From the NCBI GenBank assembly GCA_012064415.1, contig SSNU01000065.1, forward strand, positions 62,001 to 126,000: 64,000 bases of DNA, written 5' to 3'. The notes beneath the pieces were generated by a model that worked only from the letters and a program-made list of their open reading frames with translations, was not told the origin of the DNA and did no database searches. Both the position numbers and the translations under genes were made by a program. Of this stretch, positions 31,001-46,000 are shown piece after piece (position 1 is the first letter of the stretch; every line of letters begins with the position of its first letter). The DNA comes from Gyrodactylus bullatarudis (Eukaryota; Platyhelminthes; Monogenea; Gyrodactylidea; Gyrodactylidae).

Positions 31001-34000
31001 TCGATAACTAGCAAAGGAACTTCTAGTCTAGTTGTTATTAGTGAAAAGCTCAATTCAACTTCTTACCAAATTCTGCTTGAAGATCATTTATTCTCATTTA
31101 AAGAGGAAATTACAAAAGAGGATCTAATTTTCCAACAAGATAATGCTCCGTGTCATCGTTCTAAATCAACCATTAACTGGTTTTCGGATCATACTATAAA
31201 AGTACTTCCTTGGCCAGCCAGAAGCCCGGATTTGAATCCAATCGAAAATCTCTGGGGGATTTTATCCCAAAAAGTATATCAAAATGGCAAGATTTTTTGT
31301 AATAAGCATGAATTGATAATCAAAATTATGGAAGAGTGGAAATCAATACATGAAGACGTCATAAAGAACCTTTATAAATCTATGCAGAAGAGATGTATGA
31401 ATGTTGTTTTATCGGATGGAAATTTTACAAAATAAATGTGTATACTTAAACTTGACGTTAAAAAAATTTATGAAAAATAGAAAATTTATATTTACTGAAT
31501 TATGTTGAAATAAATTATATTTAAAAATACGCATTTTAATAAAAAATATTTTTCATTCTTTAGAAGTCAACATCCCAAGTCTCAAGATCATTTAAAATTA
31601 ATATAAGAGGACAGGTTCTATAGGTGTATACTTATTATTGATTATCACTATATTTTATTACATTTACTATCAAAAACAACTGTTGCGTTAAATTTCTATA
31701 ACTATTTTGTATAAATTCCAACTTTTTACAATTTGCCGCTCAATTTTCAATGAACTCTTTTTCTTATAATTTATAATTAGTGCCTCAAATTTTGAAGATT
31801 ATATAGTTTTGTAAAGCGCTTATTCCTTTTTACTTTCTCAACATTCCATGATTAATTAATTCCTGACCGGACAAATAAATTTTATAATTGACCTAAAAGT
31901 AATATGTAAATATACAAAATACAATGCTGGAAAATTCTGAAAAAATGCTACTTTTTGACTGCCTTAGTGGTTATTAATTTTCTATAATTATAGTTAACTA
32001 GTTTCAATAGTTCGATTATTATTATGATTGCATTTTTAAGTTAAGTTTGAATGCCCCAAAAAGAGGAACGAAAAATCCATTACTTTAAGCTATGGCCAGC
32101 AGTAAGGTCAGTATTTCAATCTATCACAATTGAGTGAATCAAAACAGTTTGTCTATCCACTTAAATGTATAATTTGTATGCAAGTAAATTGACTTTAAGG
32201 AATAAAGGTAAAAGAACACCAAAATCTCTTGTTTTTCAGGTCTTTATCTGTAACTCAGAGAACTTTTCTTGGATAATAATGCTGGAAAAAGACTGAATTT
32301 GAGTAAGAAAATTCAAAGAAATCTCGTCAATAAACTTTGAGATTTTGTTTCGTTAAAGATTGAAAAAATGTAAAATTTTTCAATTTTCTCTTTTTGGAAA
32401 ATATTTGACATCTGTCATAATTGAATTCTTATTTCTGTAAATATCTTTTCATTGTGTGTAGCTATTTTAAAAAAAATTTCAAAATTAATATTGGCAGTTT
32501 AATGTTAAAGACTATTTTTTTTATTGAGATTAAATAAATTTAATAGAGTTTAATAACAATAATTGAAGCAATTTACAAGAGAAACGTAAAGATTTCTGTT
32601 CCGAAAATAAGCCGGACCTTTAAAAAGCTAATTGAGGTTGAGAGCATATGATTTTTTCCCAACTACTAACAAGTAAATAAGAACTAATCTTGTTGGTTAT
32701 TTTATCAGAGTTTAGATATATCTTTTTAGACACATTTTGGGAGTTTTGAGTTATTTTTTGGTATTATTATTTGATATTGTTTAGACCTGCGTAATAACTG
32801 AGAATTTCCGATTTTAAATTATCTCAGCAAAGATTAATTAAGATAATAACCACTATTTACTTATTCAAAGAAACTGTATGCTTTCATTCGAAGAGATAAA
32901 AAGATTTGAGTAAATATTTAATGAAACCATCTTTTTAAGCCGAATCAAAGGTAATATACAAGTTAAGTACCATGTCATTTAACCAGAAGTGATTCGCATT
33001 CTTCTTCTAATAAATGAAAATCTCTGCTCTGATATTAAAGAAACTAACTTATGAGCAGAATAGTTAAAATAATGACAGTTATTTTAGTTAGTTAGTAAAA
33101 AATTAGACAAGAAAATCTATTCTAATGATTCACTTGGGTGTTGAATTATGATTTCTTGGCCAATTTTTTTGATCAATCGATAAATCCCTCGAATATGGTG
33201 GTTTTTTTTCAAGTTAAAATTTCTTAAATTTAAATCTTTAGCGATCCACTATTGGGTCAAAGAAGCGGAGATCTTCATTTACTGAAAAGGTGCGAAACTC
33301 TTTTTAATATTTTTAATTACTTTGAATCTAAAAAAGTGAACTCTGTTATATTAAAAGATATGAAAATTTAAACTTGAGATAAAAATGATAGGTGCACTCA
33401 AAGGGGATTGACTTGGGGGAAAAAATCTTAAATTCGTCTCATTACCTCAAAAATAGTACCAAAAAATATAAAAAATAGTGTCTTCATAAACTGGAAAGTA
33501 AGTAGAAAAAAGTACTTTGAAGAAAATTTAAGGGATTTTGAGTAAAAGAATAGTCCTCTACGGTAAATTATTGCAGAATTTTTATAAAAAGTCAATCTTG
33601 TGTCAACAAAATTTCTGATTTTTGTTTAAATTTTTTCTATGATAGAAAATGACCTTTCAACTGTTCTTGTGCGTATTTTACAAAATACATACTTGTATAT
33701 CCTTTTAGTTGAAATCTGGAATTCATGAAGGAATATTATTCAAAAAAAGCTACGATCTAGATTTTCTTACATGATGAAAGCTCGATATCAGGAATATAGC
33801 TATCAATTCATCAAAAATTGTGGTTGCTAGCTAGTTGATGGATACTATATTCTGAGATTAAATTTGAAGAATAGTACAATAAAGTACCTGGGCAACAATT
33901 TAGTACAGAAATATTACCAGCTATTTTTTAAATAAGATTAGATAAGCAGATTTTTTCTTCAGATTATTAAAACTCAGCCAGTCCTTTGTCTAGAGTAAAA

Positions 34001-37000
34001 ATACACCAAATACAGTACGAATTGTGCACTTTATGTCAAAAATCAACCTTTTCTCTCTGCCCCTTTTTTATTAAAATAATAATATAACCTCTGTACTTAT
34101 AAGTAAGCACACCTCAATTATTGGAACTTGAAAAATAAAATAGATAACAAATTATACTTTTTTGAGGTCCTTTTCATTACTCATTAGTAGATGGATTAAA
34201 ATTTTGTGGTGAATTCCTCTTTTTGATTATTGTTAAAGAATGAACTATATTGAACAAACCTTTTTATGGCTTTCAAAGTTTGATGAATCGGGACATTGAT
34301 ATTCCTTGGCTCTGAGAATTTCACTGGCTGCTTCGTTGAGGAGTGCTTCCACGTTTTCAGTAAGATTCGCTTCTTTCATACTTTTTTCAGCGTAGTAGTC
34401 TGAATCGGTAATTTGTAGCATAATGAGTGAAAAGAAGAAATTTATAGCAAAACTGAACAAGGCAAAATATCGAATTGCTTGCCAAAAACCATGAGTCTTG
34501 ATGAGGAAGTTCAAGAGATAGGGAACAATGATGCATCCGAAACCGGCACCGCTCATACTGATGCCAGATGCAATCCCACGAAAACGATCAAAGTAAATAT
34601 TCACAGAAGATATCGCGAGAAGAAGAATGAACCCTTGACCAATACCTAAAAATAATGAAATTATTTTATGCAATGAAAATTCTAGTAATGCTAGTTGAAA
34701 ACGCTAATCAAAAACTCGAATTTGATGAGATACATTTAGAATCTGTACCAATGGCATATTTAAAATCCTGAGTTAGCGCCAGATTCCCATATTTTAAACT
34801 TTGATTTCATCATCGTGTAAAAATCAAGTGTTGATTTCTTTTTACTGTTTTGAAATCAATGAAACTTTGGTGATCCAAGACCCCTGAATAATCATGCGTT
34901 GATCAGAATTTTTATGGTGATAAATCGAGTTTCTTGTCTAACCGTGATCCAATCAACAAAATTTTTCAACTTAGAGATCAAAATCCTGGAGCTAACTCGA
35001 GATTTGAGAGGTGAAAATGGGCCTCATAATCCAGATTTCAAAAGTTTTACATCAAATTCGAGTTCTTGATGAAAAACATGATAAACTGGATGATATTTAT
35101 AAAATACTAGTAAATTATCTTTTCTTCTGTAAGAGTTTATGATTTTACCAAGTATTTGTGGAATAATTTTTACAAGGTATCGGAGATTTGGAGCGTTCTC
35201 TGTAACCTTTGTGATCAAATTTCCACGGACATGTATGAACATCGTAACTTTTTTAAATGATCGAATTATCTCACCATTAAAAGTTCAAAGAAGAGTTCTT
35301 TGTAGATTTCGAAAATCTAATGCAATCAAATGCTGAGTTTTAGGATCAACTTTAGACCAGAAATCCGAATTCGGCTCTCTTTAGTCCTTTCGGTGAGGCT
35401 GTACATGTATTTTTTCCAAAAGTATGGAATTTGAGATATCTCAAAATTTGATCTCTAGTTTTCTTTTGGACAAATAAAAAAATTTACCTCTGTAGTAGGT
35501 GAAATTGTTATCTAAATTTAGAATTGCCGATCGATATGTAGATGAGCAATGAGAGTCGATCGAGAAACATCTGATTTGAGATGAAAGAAATTAATAATCA
35601 TAATTTCAGACTAGGGAAGTACTCAAGGATAGTAACTTGAAGTCGACTATTATTTATGTATCTCTTTGAAACTAATACTTTTCCCACCTTGACAATTTCT
35701 TGATTACCAAAGGATACTTGGTACAAATATAGATAAATGAAGCAATATCAAAAAATCTATTTATATATATATATCTAGCCAGACTTGTGAATATTAGTAA
35801 TTATTTTATTGATTTTCATGTGATAATAAAATATTATTCTAGCTGATAATCATAATTTTTCATATGATGATAGTCAAGTGTAAAAATAATCTATATATTT
35901 TTATCAGTAAAAAATAAGGCTAGTCTGAATATGCTCATTTTTTCCTATAACACCATACGTTTTCGAGTTTGTTCTGATATACAAAATCTCGATTGAAGAT
36001 GACAATTTTTGAAAACGCGCCAAGATTTTTTCAATGAATTTCACTACGAGAAAGGACAAAGTTGAGATTTTTTAATAGTTTTTGCAACATTTTGAATAAA
36101 AATAGGGCTTTCACATGTCGGAAGAAAGTCCTAGGAAATTAGATAAATTTTGATGATTTTAGGGAAAATGGGATTTTTGCATATCAGAACATGAAAAATT
36201 TTGTACGATAATATTGTCGAACCTCATCAAGAATATTATTGTTAGATTCTAAACTCATGTGGAAGGTTAGAGAACAACAAGCGTAAATTTTAGTGATAAA
36301 CGTTGTATTTTATTTGTATTTAGTTTAGAATCTAACAATGAAAAATTTTCATTTTGATTTTCAAAAATGTGTTTATCATGGTTAAAACATCAATTTTTGA
36401 TTAAGGCATAGAACATCATTACCCTAATATATATATATATATATATTCGGTGGGATGAGAATTTTTCTCTTAAAAAAAAGAAGATTGACGTTTGAGAGAA
36501 GATATTCTAATCAATATTGAAAAGTATAGAAAAGTATCCTTTGTAACAAACTTATAGAGGGCCAAGGATTAGAGTATAAATTTGATCAAACATAGGATTC
36601 GAATCAAAACGTGAAAAAGTTTATTGTTACATCACCATGAATAGAGTTTAGAATACTGTATGATAAATTTTTTGTTGGAAATATGGTTGCTATGCTTAGC
36701 TTTTTTCTCTGTATATTTATGTTGACAATTACGGAATATGCTGTGAAAGAATAAAAAATTTATTGTCGTGCTATTTTTAGATGGTAGGCCCAAAAATAAA
36801 TCATCAGAGAAAGTTAAAAAAAAGTGAAATGGAAATATGTATGTTTAGTTGTAATAATTGTTGGTAAATTTTGAATGCTGATTCAAGAATGATGTTGATT
36901 TTTAGGAATATAGACAAACTTTGACCATGAGGATGTAAAATTATTTTCAAATTGGCGCCAACATTTTACAATGAGTTCTACTACAAGAAGGGATAAATTT

Positions 37001-40000
37001 TGAATCAATGAATAAGATTTTCGCGTCAAATTAATAAATTTATAATATTGCATATATTCTGAATAGACCCTGAAAACATAAGGTCAATTCTGGGAAAGTT
37101 AACCCCTTCGAACCCGTTAAGATGCAGCGATCGCCTAAAGATGTTGATTTAGAGGTCGTATAAAAGAGAGAATCTATTGAGAGCATCAAGTAAAAAAGTT
37201 TGGGTCTTTTTTCTCTTGGTCTAATTTAGATCTCTTAGTATGAGTCAATGATTCCATATTCTGAGTAAAAATCTGATTGAGATGATATTTTTTCTGATAG
37301 CAACGGATCTAAAATCATACATGAGATTTTGTTTTACGCATGAGATCAACTCTATTCTCAACATGAATGAAATAGGTAAGCAATGTGATAGAAGCAAAAT
37401 AGAGTAAGACAGGAACGGCATGAAGCTTCAATCTCAAAATTTTCAATTCTATACAAAAATGCAGGGGATGACAGTACAGACGTTTGGGTGAAGGAAAAAT
37501 TCTTCATAAATCTATATAAACCAAACTTATGTGTCCAAAAAAACTATTCTTATTATCTTCAACTACCTTGGCCTATGTGAGCTTTTTCACTTTTCTCTCC
37601 ACTGTTGCTACTTATTGGAGAGTTTTGGTGTTTTTTCAGCTTAAATTATATTCTCTGACATTTACTATTTCTTTCATAATTTATATATTATTTTGAATGG
37701 ATTCTCAACTTATATCATTTTTAAAGTATTGTCACTGATGATGCTTTGTGAAATGTACATATGGCCCCAATATATCTTTTTTCTAATTTTCCAAAAATAG
37801 AGTTAGTTAGAACTCACCATTGACGATGCCATAGAGAAATATCCAAGCGTAAATGTTGGTAGTGAAGGAGCAGGAAAATATTCCAGCAAAAATGAGTGTA
37901 GATCCAATTAAACCGGTAAACATTAGGCCGATGTATCCCATAATTATGCTTCCAAGTAGAGCTAAAAATATTTTAAAAATCATGTAAAGTACTTTGATAT
38001 AAAGTTGGGAGTCTGTAATTATCACGAAAAAACTCAAATTATTATAAACACCATTTGAATGAAGTTTTAGGAATCTGTTTTTTACAAAAAACTTCGATTT
38101 TTTCATCGAAATTCGAATATACATATTAAAGATTTTTTTGATGAAAAATATAGTCATTTTTCAAATTTCGATTCGGCGACAAAATTCTATTATTTTTGAA
38201 GATTTTAATTGATTTCAAAGTGAGAGAGTGATCAAAAGTTTATTTTCAGGATCAAAATAAGACAAGAAAGCAGTATGTACTGAATCTATTCAAATACATA
38301 ACTTAATTATCGCTTGGGAGTCGAATTTAGATTTTTTGGTCATTTTCACTACTTGAAAATTAATGAAATTTCGACAAATCGAAAACTCTCGAAAATTTGT
38401 GGGCGATATTTGGCTTTCTTGTCTTATTGTGATCCTGAAAAAACTCTTTTGATCACTCTCTCACTATGAAGTCCATAAAAAATTTCAGCTCAAAGTTCGA
38501 AAAATCGGATTTTGTCGCTGAATCAAAATTAAAAAAATGACTATATTTTTCAGAATATTTTTTCTTCAAATCGTGAAAGTAGGCAACATGAGCAGGATTC
38601 CAATCAATCTTTAACATTCGAACCGAGGTTTTCGTAAAAATCCTAGATTTCCAACTTCATATCAACCAACTTTAGATAAAAATTTTGATCTTAAAGACTG
38701 AAAAAATGGGAATTTGGCACTTCGCTCATGATATTCTAAAACTTCTAAATTTTTCTTAAAAATTAGTTTTCAAATTGTCAAGTTTTGAAAATTATTATTA
38801 TCAATTTTCAAGGAAAAAACGGAAAATTTGAAATCTTGAAGTAGCGCCAAATTCCCGTTTTTTTGAACTTTGAGTTGAAATATTTTGTTGATTTCAATGT
38901 GAGAGAGTGATCAAAAGTTGATTCTTTAGGATCACAATAAGACAAAAAAAACCGATGATCATAATAAAAATTTTGATAAATTCGTCATTTTTCTGGGATC
39001 TTGAAATATCCAATTTCATCGACTTTCAAGTAGGGAAAATGATGAAAAAATCAAAATTTAATTTTGACACGATTATGGGGTGATTCTCAAAACCATATTC
39101 AGCATATTTAATTTCTTTGACTAATTGTGATCCTAAGAATCAACTTTTGTTCACTCTCTCACACTGAAATCAACAAAAATATGGGAAGATTTCAAATTTT
39201 TCGTTTTTCCTTAAAAATTGATTTTTTCTAAATTTTTTTTCTCCGTACCGTGAAAGAGGCCCTCATGATCTAGATTTCAAAAAATCTTGATTAAATTCGA
39301 TTTCTTGATGAAAAAATTGAGAATTTTGTAAAAATCATAAATTCCCATTTTCATATTAACTAGGTGTAGATATGGTGTTAATGTTGAAAGCTAGGAATTT
39401 ATGATTTGGGCATGAATTTCAGTCTTTTCCTTGAGATAGATGGACCTAGACATTACATTTACTCGTTAAGCTTCTTGGACCCCCAGGAAAGTGATATGTT
39501 TAATTTTGAAAAGAGATAGATTGTCTGAAATTATATGTTATCCCAATTCAAAGAAATAGCTTTTTACTTGATTGTTGTCATGGTACTTTTTAGTGCTCTA
39601 TTATTATTTTAATTAAATTTAGTTTTTCTTAACTAGCCCAAGGAGCTAAGAACAATGTTTATTGAACATTGATATTAACTAGGTTGTTATTTTAGCCTTT
39701 AATGAGAAATATTCCTCTAGGTTTAAAATTTCATTTAAAAAGGATACATTTCTTACACTAGCCACTATATTTTTTGTAGCTCATTTGCCCTCAAAAGATT
39801 AAAACTCATAATAATATCGTAATTATAATATATATTCAACCTTCAATAAACGATGAGTCTTGTTAATCTTTTGAGTAAAATACTGAAATTATTTAACGTA
39901 CACACACCTGGTATATGCGATATATTCCCATCTGCCCTTTCAGTACGAATTAGCTATGACATATTGATTAAATGAGACATAAGAAAAGTATCAAGAAAAA

Positions 40001-43000
40001 TCGAGAATAAATTTTAGGTACTGAATAATACAGTTTTAAAGATAAGTTCCTGCTTGACTAATACGAAAGATAAACTTTGGTGGAAATATTTGCCTTAAAA
40101 CTAGGTTTAAATGTCGAATTTCGTTGAAATTTTTCGGCAAATTCGAACGATATGTCTAATCTTGAGTCCAAATTACCGCCTAAAAAAGAGCCTAATTTTG
40201 ACCCAATAGAATTTTTTTATTTTAAAAAACTCAAAATATTATTTTGTTCTTAATTTTTTAACTATAAAAGAAAGAAAAGGGTTTAGTAGAAAAAATGAGG
40301 ATTATAAAAATTAACAATCACTATAATTGATTTTCTTTTTCTACAGATTGACCAATACAATCCAGAAGAAGAAAACATAGCCAGGTAGCAAGCGAAAAAC
40401 ATTATAGTCAATCTATTCCGAACAGCTCGCTGAAGAACTACTTGGTTTAAAATTATGAATTTTTTAATCCAAAAAATTGCTTGATCAGATAGTTGGGATT
40501 CAGAAAATCATTTTATTCCTGACTATTAAAATCTCATCTTCATAACAATAGGCTTACTTGTAACCAAGTAGATAGATATAAAAGTGATGTATTTCACAGA
40601 TTCTCTATCAAGTATCAAATATTAAAGTTGTCTTTTGACAAAGGAAATTTCCCTATATTTCTAGCACTACTTGATCAAATCAAAAAACTATGTAGACAGT
40701 ATAAATTATTCATAATGATTTTTATGAGAAATGAAATAGAATGAGTTTTACTTACTACTACAGAGGAATGTACAAACAGATACTGTGCCAGGATAGGTGA
40801 AGATGCTCCGTGAATGGTTCAAAGTTTTTATGTATGTATCGTTGATTAACTCAGACTTGATGATTCCGAAAGCGCTGAGGGTCCCGTCAAAAACCATCAT
40901 CATCGCAAAAGAGCCAATCATGACAAGCCATGACCAGCCTTTGTCTGGTTTCTATAATAAATGGAAATAAGAATTTTCATGAGTCATTAACAAAGATGGA
41001 TGTTTTTGAACAATACATCTAAAAATTGTTCCTAGAAGTTTAGATTCAAACAGATAACCACACCTTGGAGGGCCAAATTAATCTTTTGTAGCTTAATAAA
41101 TTTCCTTGAGTTAATTTCAAAATTAGCGTATTTTTTCAAATTCATGCCAAAATAAGCAGATTGCAAAATTAAGATAATAATTATAATATTTATTAAATTA
41201 ATAATAATTCTTTCTTCAAACAGCAGTTGTAAGATTTGTTGAGTTTCTTAAAATTAAGCAACTGGTATTATGTACTTCGATCCTGAATAGGGTTGTACCA
41301 ATCAGAATTCATTATTTTCAAGCGTAATCGAGCTTTCTCTGTAGACTTTTCATTTCTAATGGAAAACTAAAAGGGGACTTACGAAAGTTTATCTCCCTCC
41401 AAAAGAGATGTTATGAGTTATTCAAGGGATTTCTTCAAAAGCATGTACTGTTCATTAAACATGGAATTGTCAGATTTAGATGATTTCATGGATAAACCAT
41501 TATTTAATTGGTAAAGATCATTGAAAAGATAGATCAAGATCAAAGGAGAGAAAATTATGTAGAATTATTAAAGTTTTCTTAACATTTAGGACAGAAAGTG
41601 TATTGCATAATTAGAATAAACTCAAGAAACAGCAATAGGAACTAAAATTTAAAAATAAATTATTATTATTAATCTAAGTGGTGCTTGAATTAGGCAAATA
41701 CATGTGGGGAATAACTTTTCTATTATGAATAATCTTAATTTTGCAATCTGCTTATTTTGGAATAAATTTGAAAAACACAGGCTAATTTTGGAATTTGTAA
41801 CTCAATTTCCTTTCTTATGAGGGGTGAAAAAAGTATTTCAAGTATCTTTGACTTCAAATTGCCGCTCAAGAACTGGTGAAACAACGGGACATGAATGGTT
41901 AAAATATCAAATTCAAAAATCAAATCAAAGTGTCTTCGATAAAAAAAGGTTAATTAAATTAAATCTACTTTTATAAATACATTCTAGAATCTATTCCTGA
42001 CTATTCGATGAATATAATATTGATTTTTCTGTAATTAACTTTTATATCAAACAAAAATAGTTATTTTAAACTTTCTTAGGAGTAAAGTCTCTATTATAAA
42101 AATTTAGCTTATTAGAGAAAAAAACTTCTCAATGATCTCGAAGCTTGAGGTTGAAAGATTATTTTTACCAGCTCATTTTGTAGCATATTTCTTAAATCAA
42201 ATTCATATAGAATTAAAAACATATTTTGAGTTATGATTTTTTAGCTACAAGAGTAGTAAAATTAGAAGAAAAATCAATAAAAACTTAATTATATACCCCT
42301 TCAAGGGATAAAGAAAATTTATAAGGAAAATCGAAGCTATACTTGGTCCATGTGAGCTCTTTACAATGATGTATGATGTCTCGTGTTAGAATAAAAAACA
42401 TGAGTAGAAAAAAATTTATAAAAAACATACAACTTTGATGCAAGAAGAGGCAATCATATTCCTTGTATTTGATACATTTTCGTTTATAGAAATATTCAAA
42501 TCACTTAGAATTTATAACGCAAAAGAGAATATAATCTGAAACAAAATAGCGTATAAATGAATTAGATAGCAATTTTAGAAAAAATTTAAAACAAGACGGA
42601 TTACCTCGCATGTGATTGAAAATCAAATCTTGATTTGGAGAAATTTTAGTTTATATATATTCTCAAAAAAACATTTTTGAAAAGTGGCAAAAGCTGAAAT
42701 TTTTAAAATAGTGTTAGATTCGGCTATACATACGCACGTTTTATTATCTAAGGAAATCAATACTTTACCAAATGACAAGTGAGCCAAGAGATGCATTGAT
42801 TTCATATATTTTAATTACACATGAGGTAAGTTCATTGCAAAGAGTAAGTTCTTTGTAATCCACATAAAATCATAATTGGAAAAGTAGAAAAAGGATATAT
42901 TAACACCAAATGTACATTTCTCAAAGGTTCATCAGTTTTATCAAAGAAACACTACTGATGAACCTTTGAGAAATGTACATTTAGTGTTAATAAATTCAAA

Positions 43001-46000
43001 ATTAGTGGCATGTTTTTTAAAGTGGTATCTAGGGGCAGTGTGGCGAATTTGGTGCTTACAATAATAATATTCTCACATGTTTAGTTCTAAAGCTATTCTT
43101 AATGAATTTAGGAATAATGATTTTGACAAAGAACTCATTTTTTCATAAAGGTATCAAAATTTTCTAAAGATATTTCGTAACTAATTCAAAACGTAAAATT
43201 TGAAAAATTGACTGCAGGTAAAATTGAAGAAAGTGTTAATCTTGAATTAAAGAAACTTTGATTATATATTCCCAAGAGATTGTTATTCCAATGTGATAAT
43301 AAAAACATAGATCCACTATTGTGCAATTATTTTAATTGGATTTCTCTAGATTCATTGAAGTGTATCGATGAAGTAATGACTGTATTTATTATTGAGGTGT
43401 TACTTATTATTTAAGATGAACGAGATTTGATCGTCTAAAAGGGACAATTGAAATTACATAACAAAAGGTCATTCAGTACAGTCATCATAAGAGAAGATCA
43501 AAAATGAAATTTCGACAGTAACAAATGTAAACTCAAAGACAGAAGTAATAGAACTACCTTTTTTAAAGGGCTTCAACTTTGAGATTCTACAAATTTCAGA
43601 TCTAGGAATACTAAGGTTATTAGATAAAATTGAAGAGAGTTCAGATAACAAGAAGTGGAAGGTACTTGACTATCTGAGTCCCGAGAGGCCTGACAGAGGT
43701 TTTGGAAAAAGGTAGGTTATATACTCCAATCTACTTTTACAAATATTTATTATGGTTACTTGGGATCTTAATGTTCATAGAGATCTGATCAGATTATTAT
43801 TAGAAACTATCCTGTTCTGAGAGGTTTCCCCAAATTTTCATTGCGTTTGAATAAATTTCAGCTATTTTCACACATGTGAATGAAAGGAAATTCCCCTGCG
43901 TCATTCCTAACAGCTTCAAGAAGAAGTTTAGCCTGTGTAATTTCGACCCAATAAAAAGAATTTGGAACTTTTTTTAGATTGGAATAGTTCTGTATCTTTC
44001 AAGTGGGAATAATATTGATCTAACTAAATACATTAGTTATCCCATATTATTATTTGTTATTTGAATAGAGGATTAAGTATTTGGATTATCATCATTCTTG
44101 ATGGGATTAGAAGTGTGAAGGAATCACACGATAACTAATGGTAATGTGATGTATTCTTTGATGTCCAGATACAGTAAGTTACTGCATTTTATTCGTAATA
44201 TTTTTATTTCGAAAAATTTCTAGTCAATAATAGTATCCAGTTTTGTTGCAGAAGAACACGAACGAGATAGAAAAAAAAATTTGCATCATCAGGATCTAAT
44301 TTTAAACAAAAAAGAGCAGAAGGAAATTTTATTTTCTGACTTTTCAAACTAAAACCAAGCAAGTTAGATCAGTGCATAGCTTATTCTTTGATATAGAAAA
44401 ACCTTTTTATAAAACATGTACAATTCATAGATATTTTTAATTGGAAAACTTGAAATCGAAAAAACTTGCGCACACAGAAAAAAACCTTCCTACAAACTCT
44501 GAGACGTCTTAAATATTGATTAATCTCACAAGAAAAATTTTCTTAAAGAAAAAACTAAGGAGGAAACCTTCGACAGGATGTTAGTAAGATGGAAAAACTC
44601 GATCGATTGAAAGGGAAAAATCGATACTTCCCTCAGAAAAAACATGTCTATATTGACTAGGAGAAAGTTTTAAAGTTTATTTTTCCAAGATTTTATTATA
44701 GTTTCTATAGCGATGGATGTGAATTCCTTTGATTTATAGATAATAGCTATTATTATTTTCCCAAAAAGAAATCGAACGGATAAATCAAGAGGGGAAAAAA
44801 TGATTTGGGCTCGACTGATTTCAAAAGTAGAACAGGAAACGGAATGTTCCTTGTTCATTCAGTTGTGTGTAATGCTACTTTTAAAAAAATATGATCGGTG
44901 AAATTTCAACATTACGAGGTGAATTGCTCCTTTCAAGCATATTGGATTACTTTAATTTCGGAAAGTTGATATTTCTTTTGATATTCAAGGATGCATTTGA
45001 TCTAAATTTAACATTGTCAACATTTCTTTAATAAATTTTATTACGAGAAATTCCTGTAACTGTGAACTCTGGTTAAAATTATTTCTAGATATGACCACTA
45101 GAGCCTCAAAAAATAATACTTTCACGAATTTACAACAAATATCTTATATGAACTACTTACAAGTAAACCGAATAAAAATTCGAAAAACCATTTAATGTTG
45201 AAATTAAACTAAAATTAGAAGAACAAACCTTTCTTTCTGATCAAAAGATTTATTCTGTATTATCTAATATAGAACATGAGAACATTTTTTGGTAAAAAAG
45301 GTAGTTAACTAATTAAAAAGGTTTTTTACCTAGTATATAATAACAACTCCAAAAGGTATCAACTCAAATAAATTTGGTTAGATAGTCGTAACATATGATA
45401 AATTCTCTTAATTTTCAACTTCCTTTTTGTATAAGTAATACTTGTGATTTTATAAATGAAATTTTTGGTGATTTTTCCAACACTGAAATGTTTTCCTTAG
45501 ATGCCGAAGTTTAGATAAGACACTTAAGATTGTCGAAGGGGAACTTGAGCTGAAAAATGTAGATGATAGATTGAAAATTTTCTTCTCTAGAGTAAAACAT
45601 TTTTGAATTTGAGAATAAAATTTACAGACTAGATTTCTATATAAGCTAAACTTTTGGATGAATCAAATAAATCATTTTGCTCATAAAAGCAAAAATTGTA
45701 AGGGCCTAAACTAAATAATAAAGACATAAAATTTGGTTGAAATTTTATTTCTTTTTAGCTTTTCTGACAGAAAACAATGTTGTGATGTGGAAAAGATCAA
45801 GATCATGAGTTTACCCATTAAAAAAGCAGAATGAAAAACGGATACTTGAACAAGCATCTCAAGCATTTAGAGTGAATGATTCACAAATTTTGGCATTCCT
45901 TTCTCACGATATTGGATATGGTTTGGAAAACGAACTAATTCTCTACCATCAAACTACAGTTTAAGAAAAGCTTGATTATTGCATTCATTGGTTGAATTCC

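Noticed and set aside
30403..31053. Two minus-strand ORFs within the Tc1 element
   Set aside because: Shadows of the intact transposase gene on the plus strand.
36430..36447. (AT)n tract as a regulatory site
   Set aside because: Short simple-sequence repeat in an AT-rich intron with nothing to suggest function.
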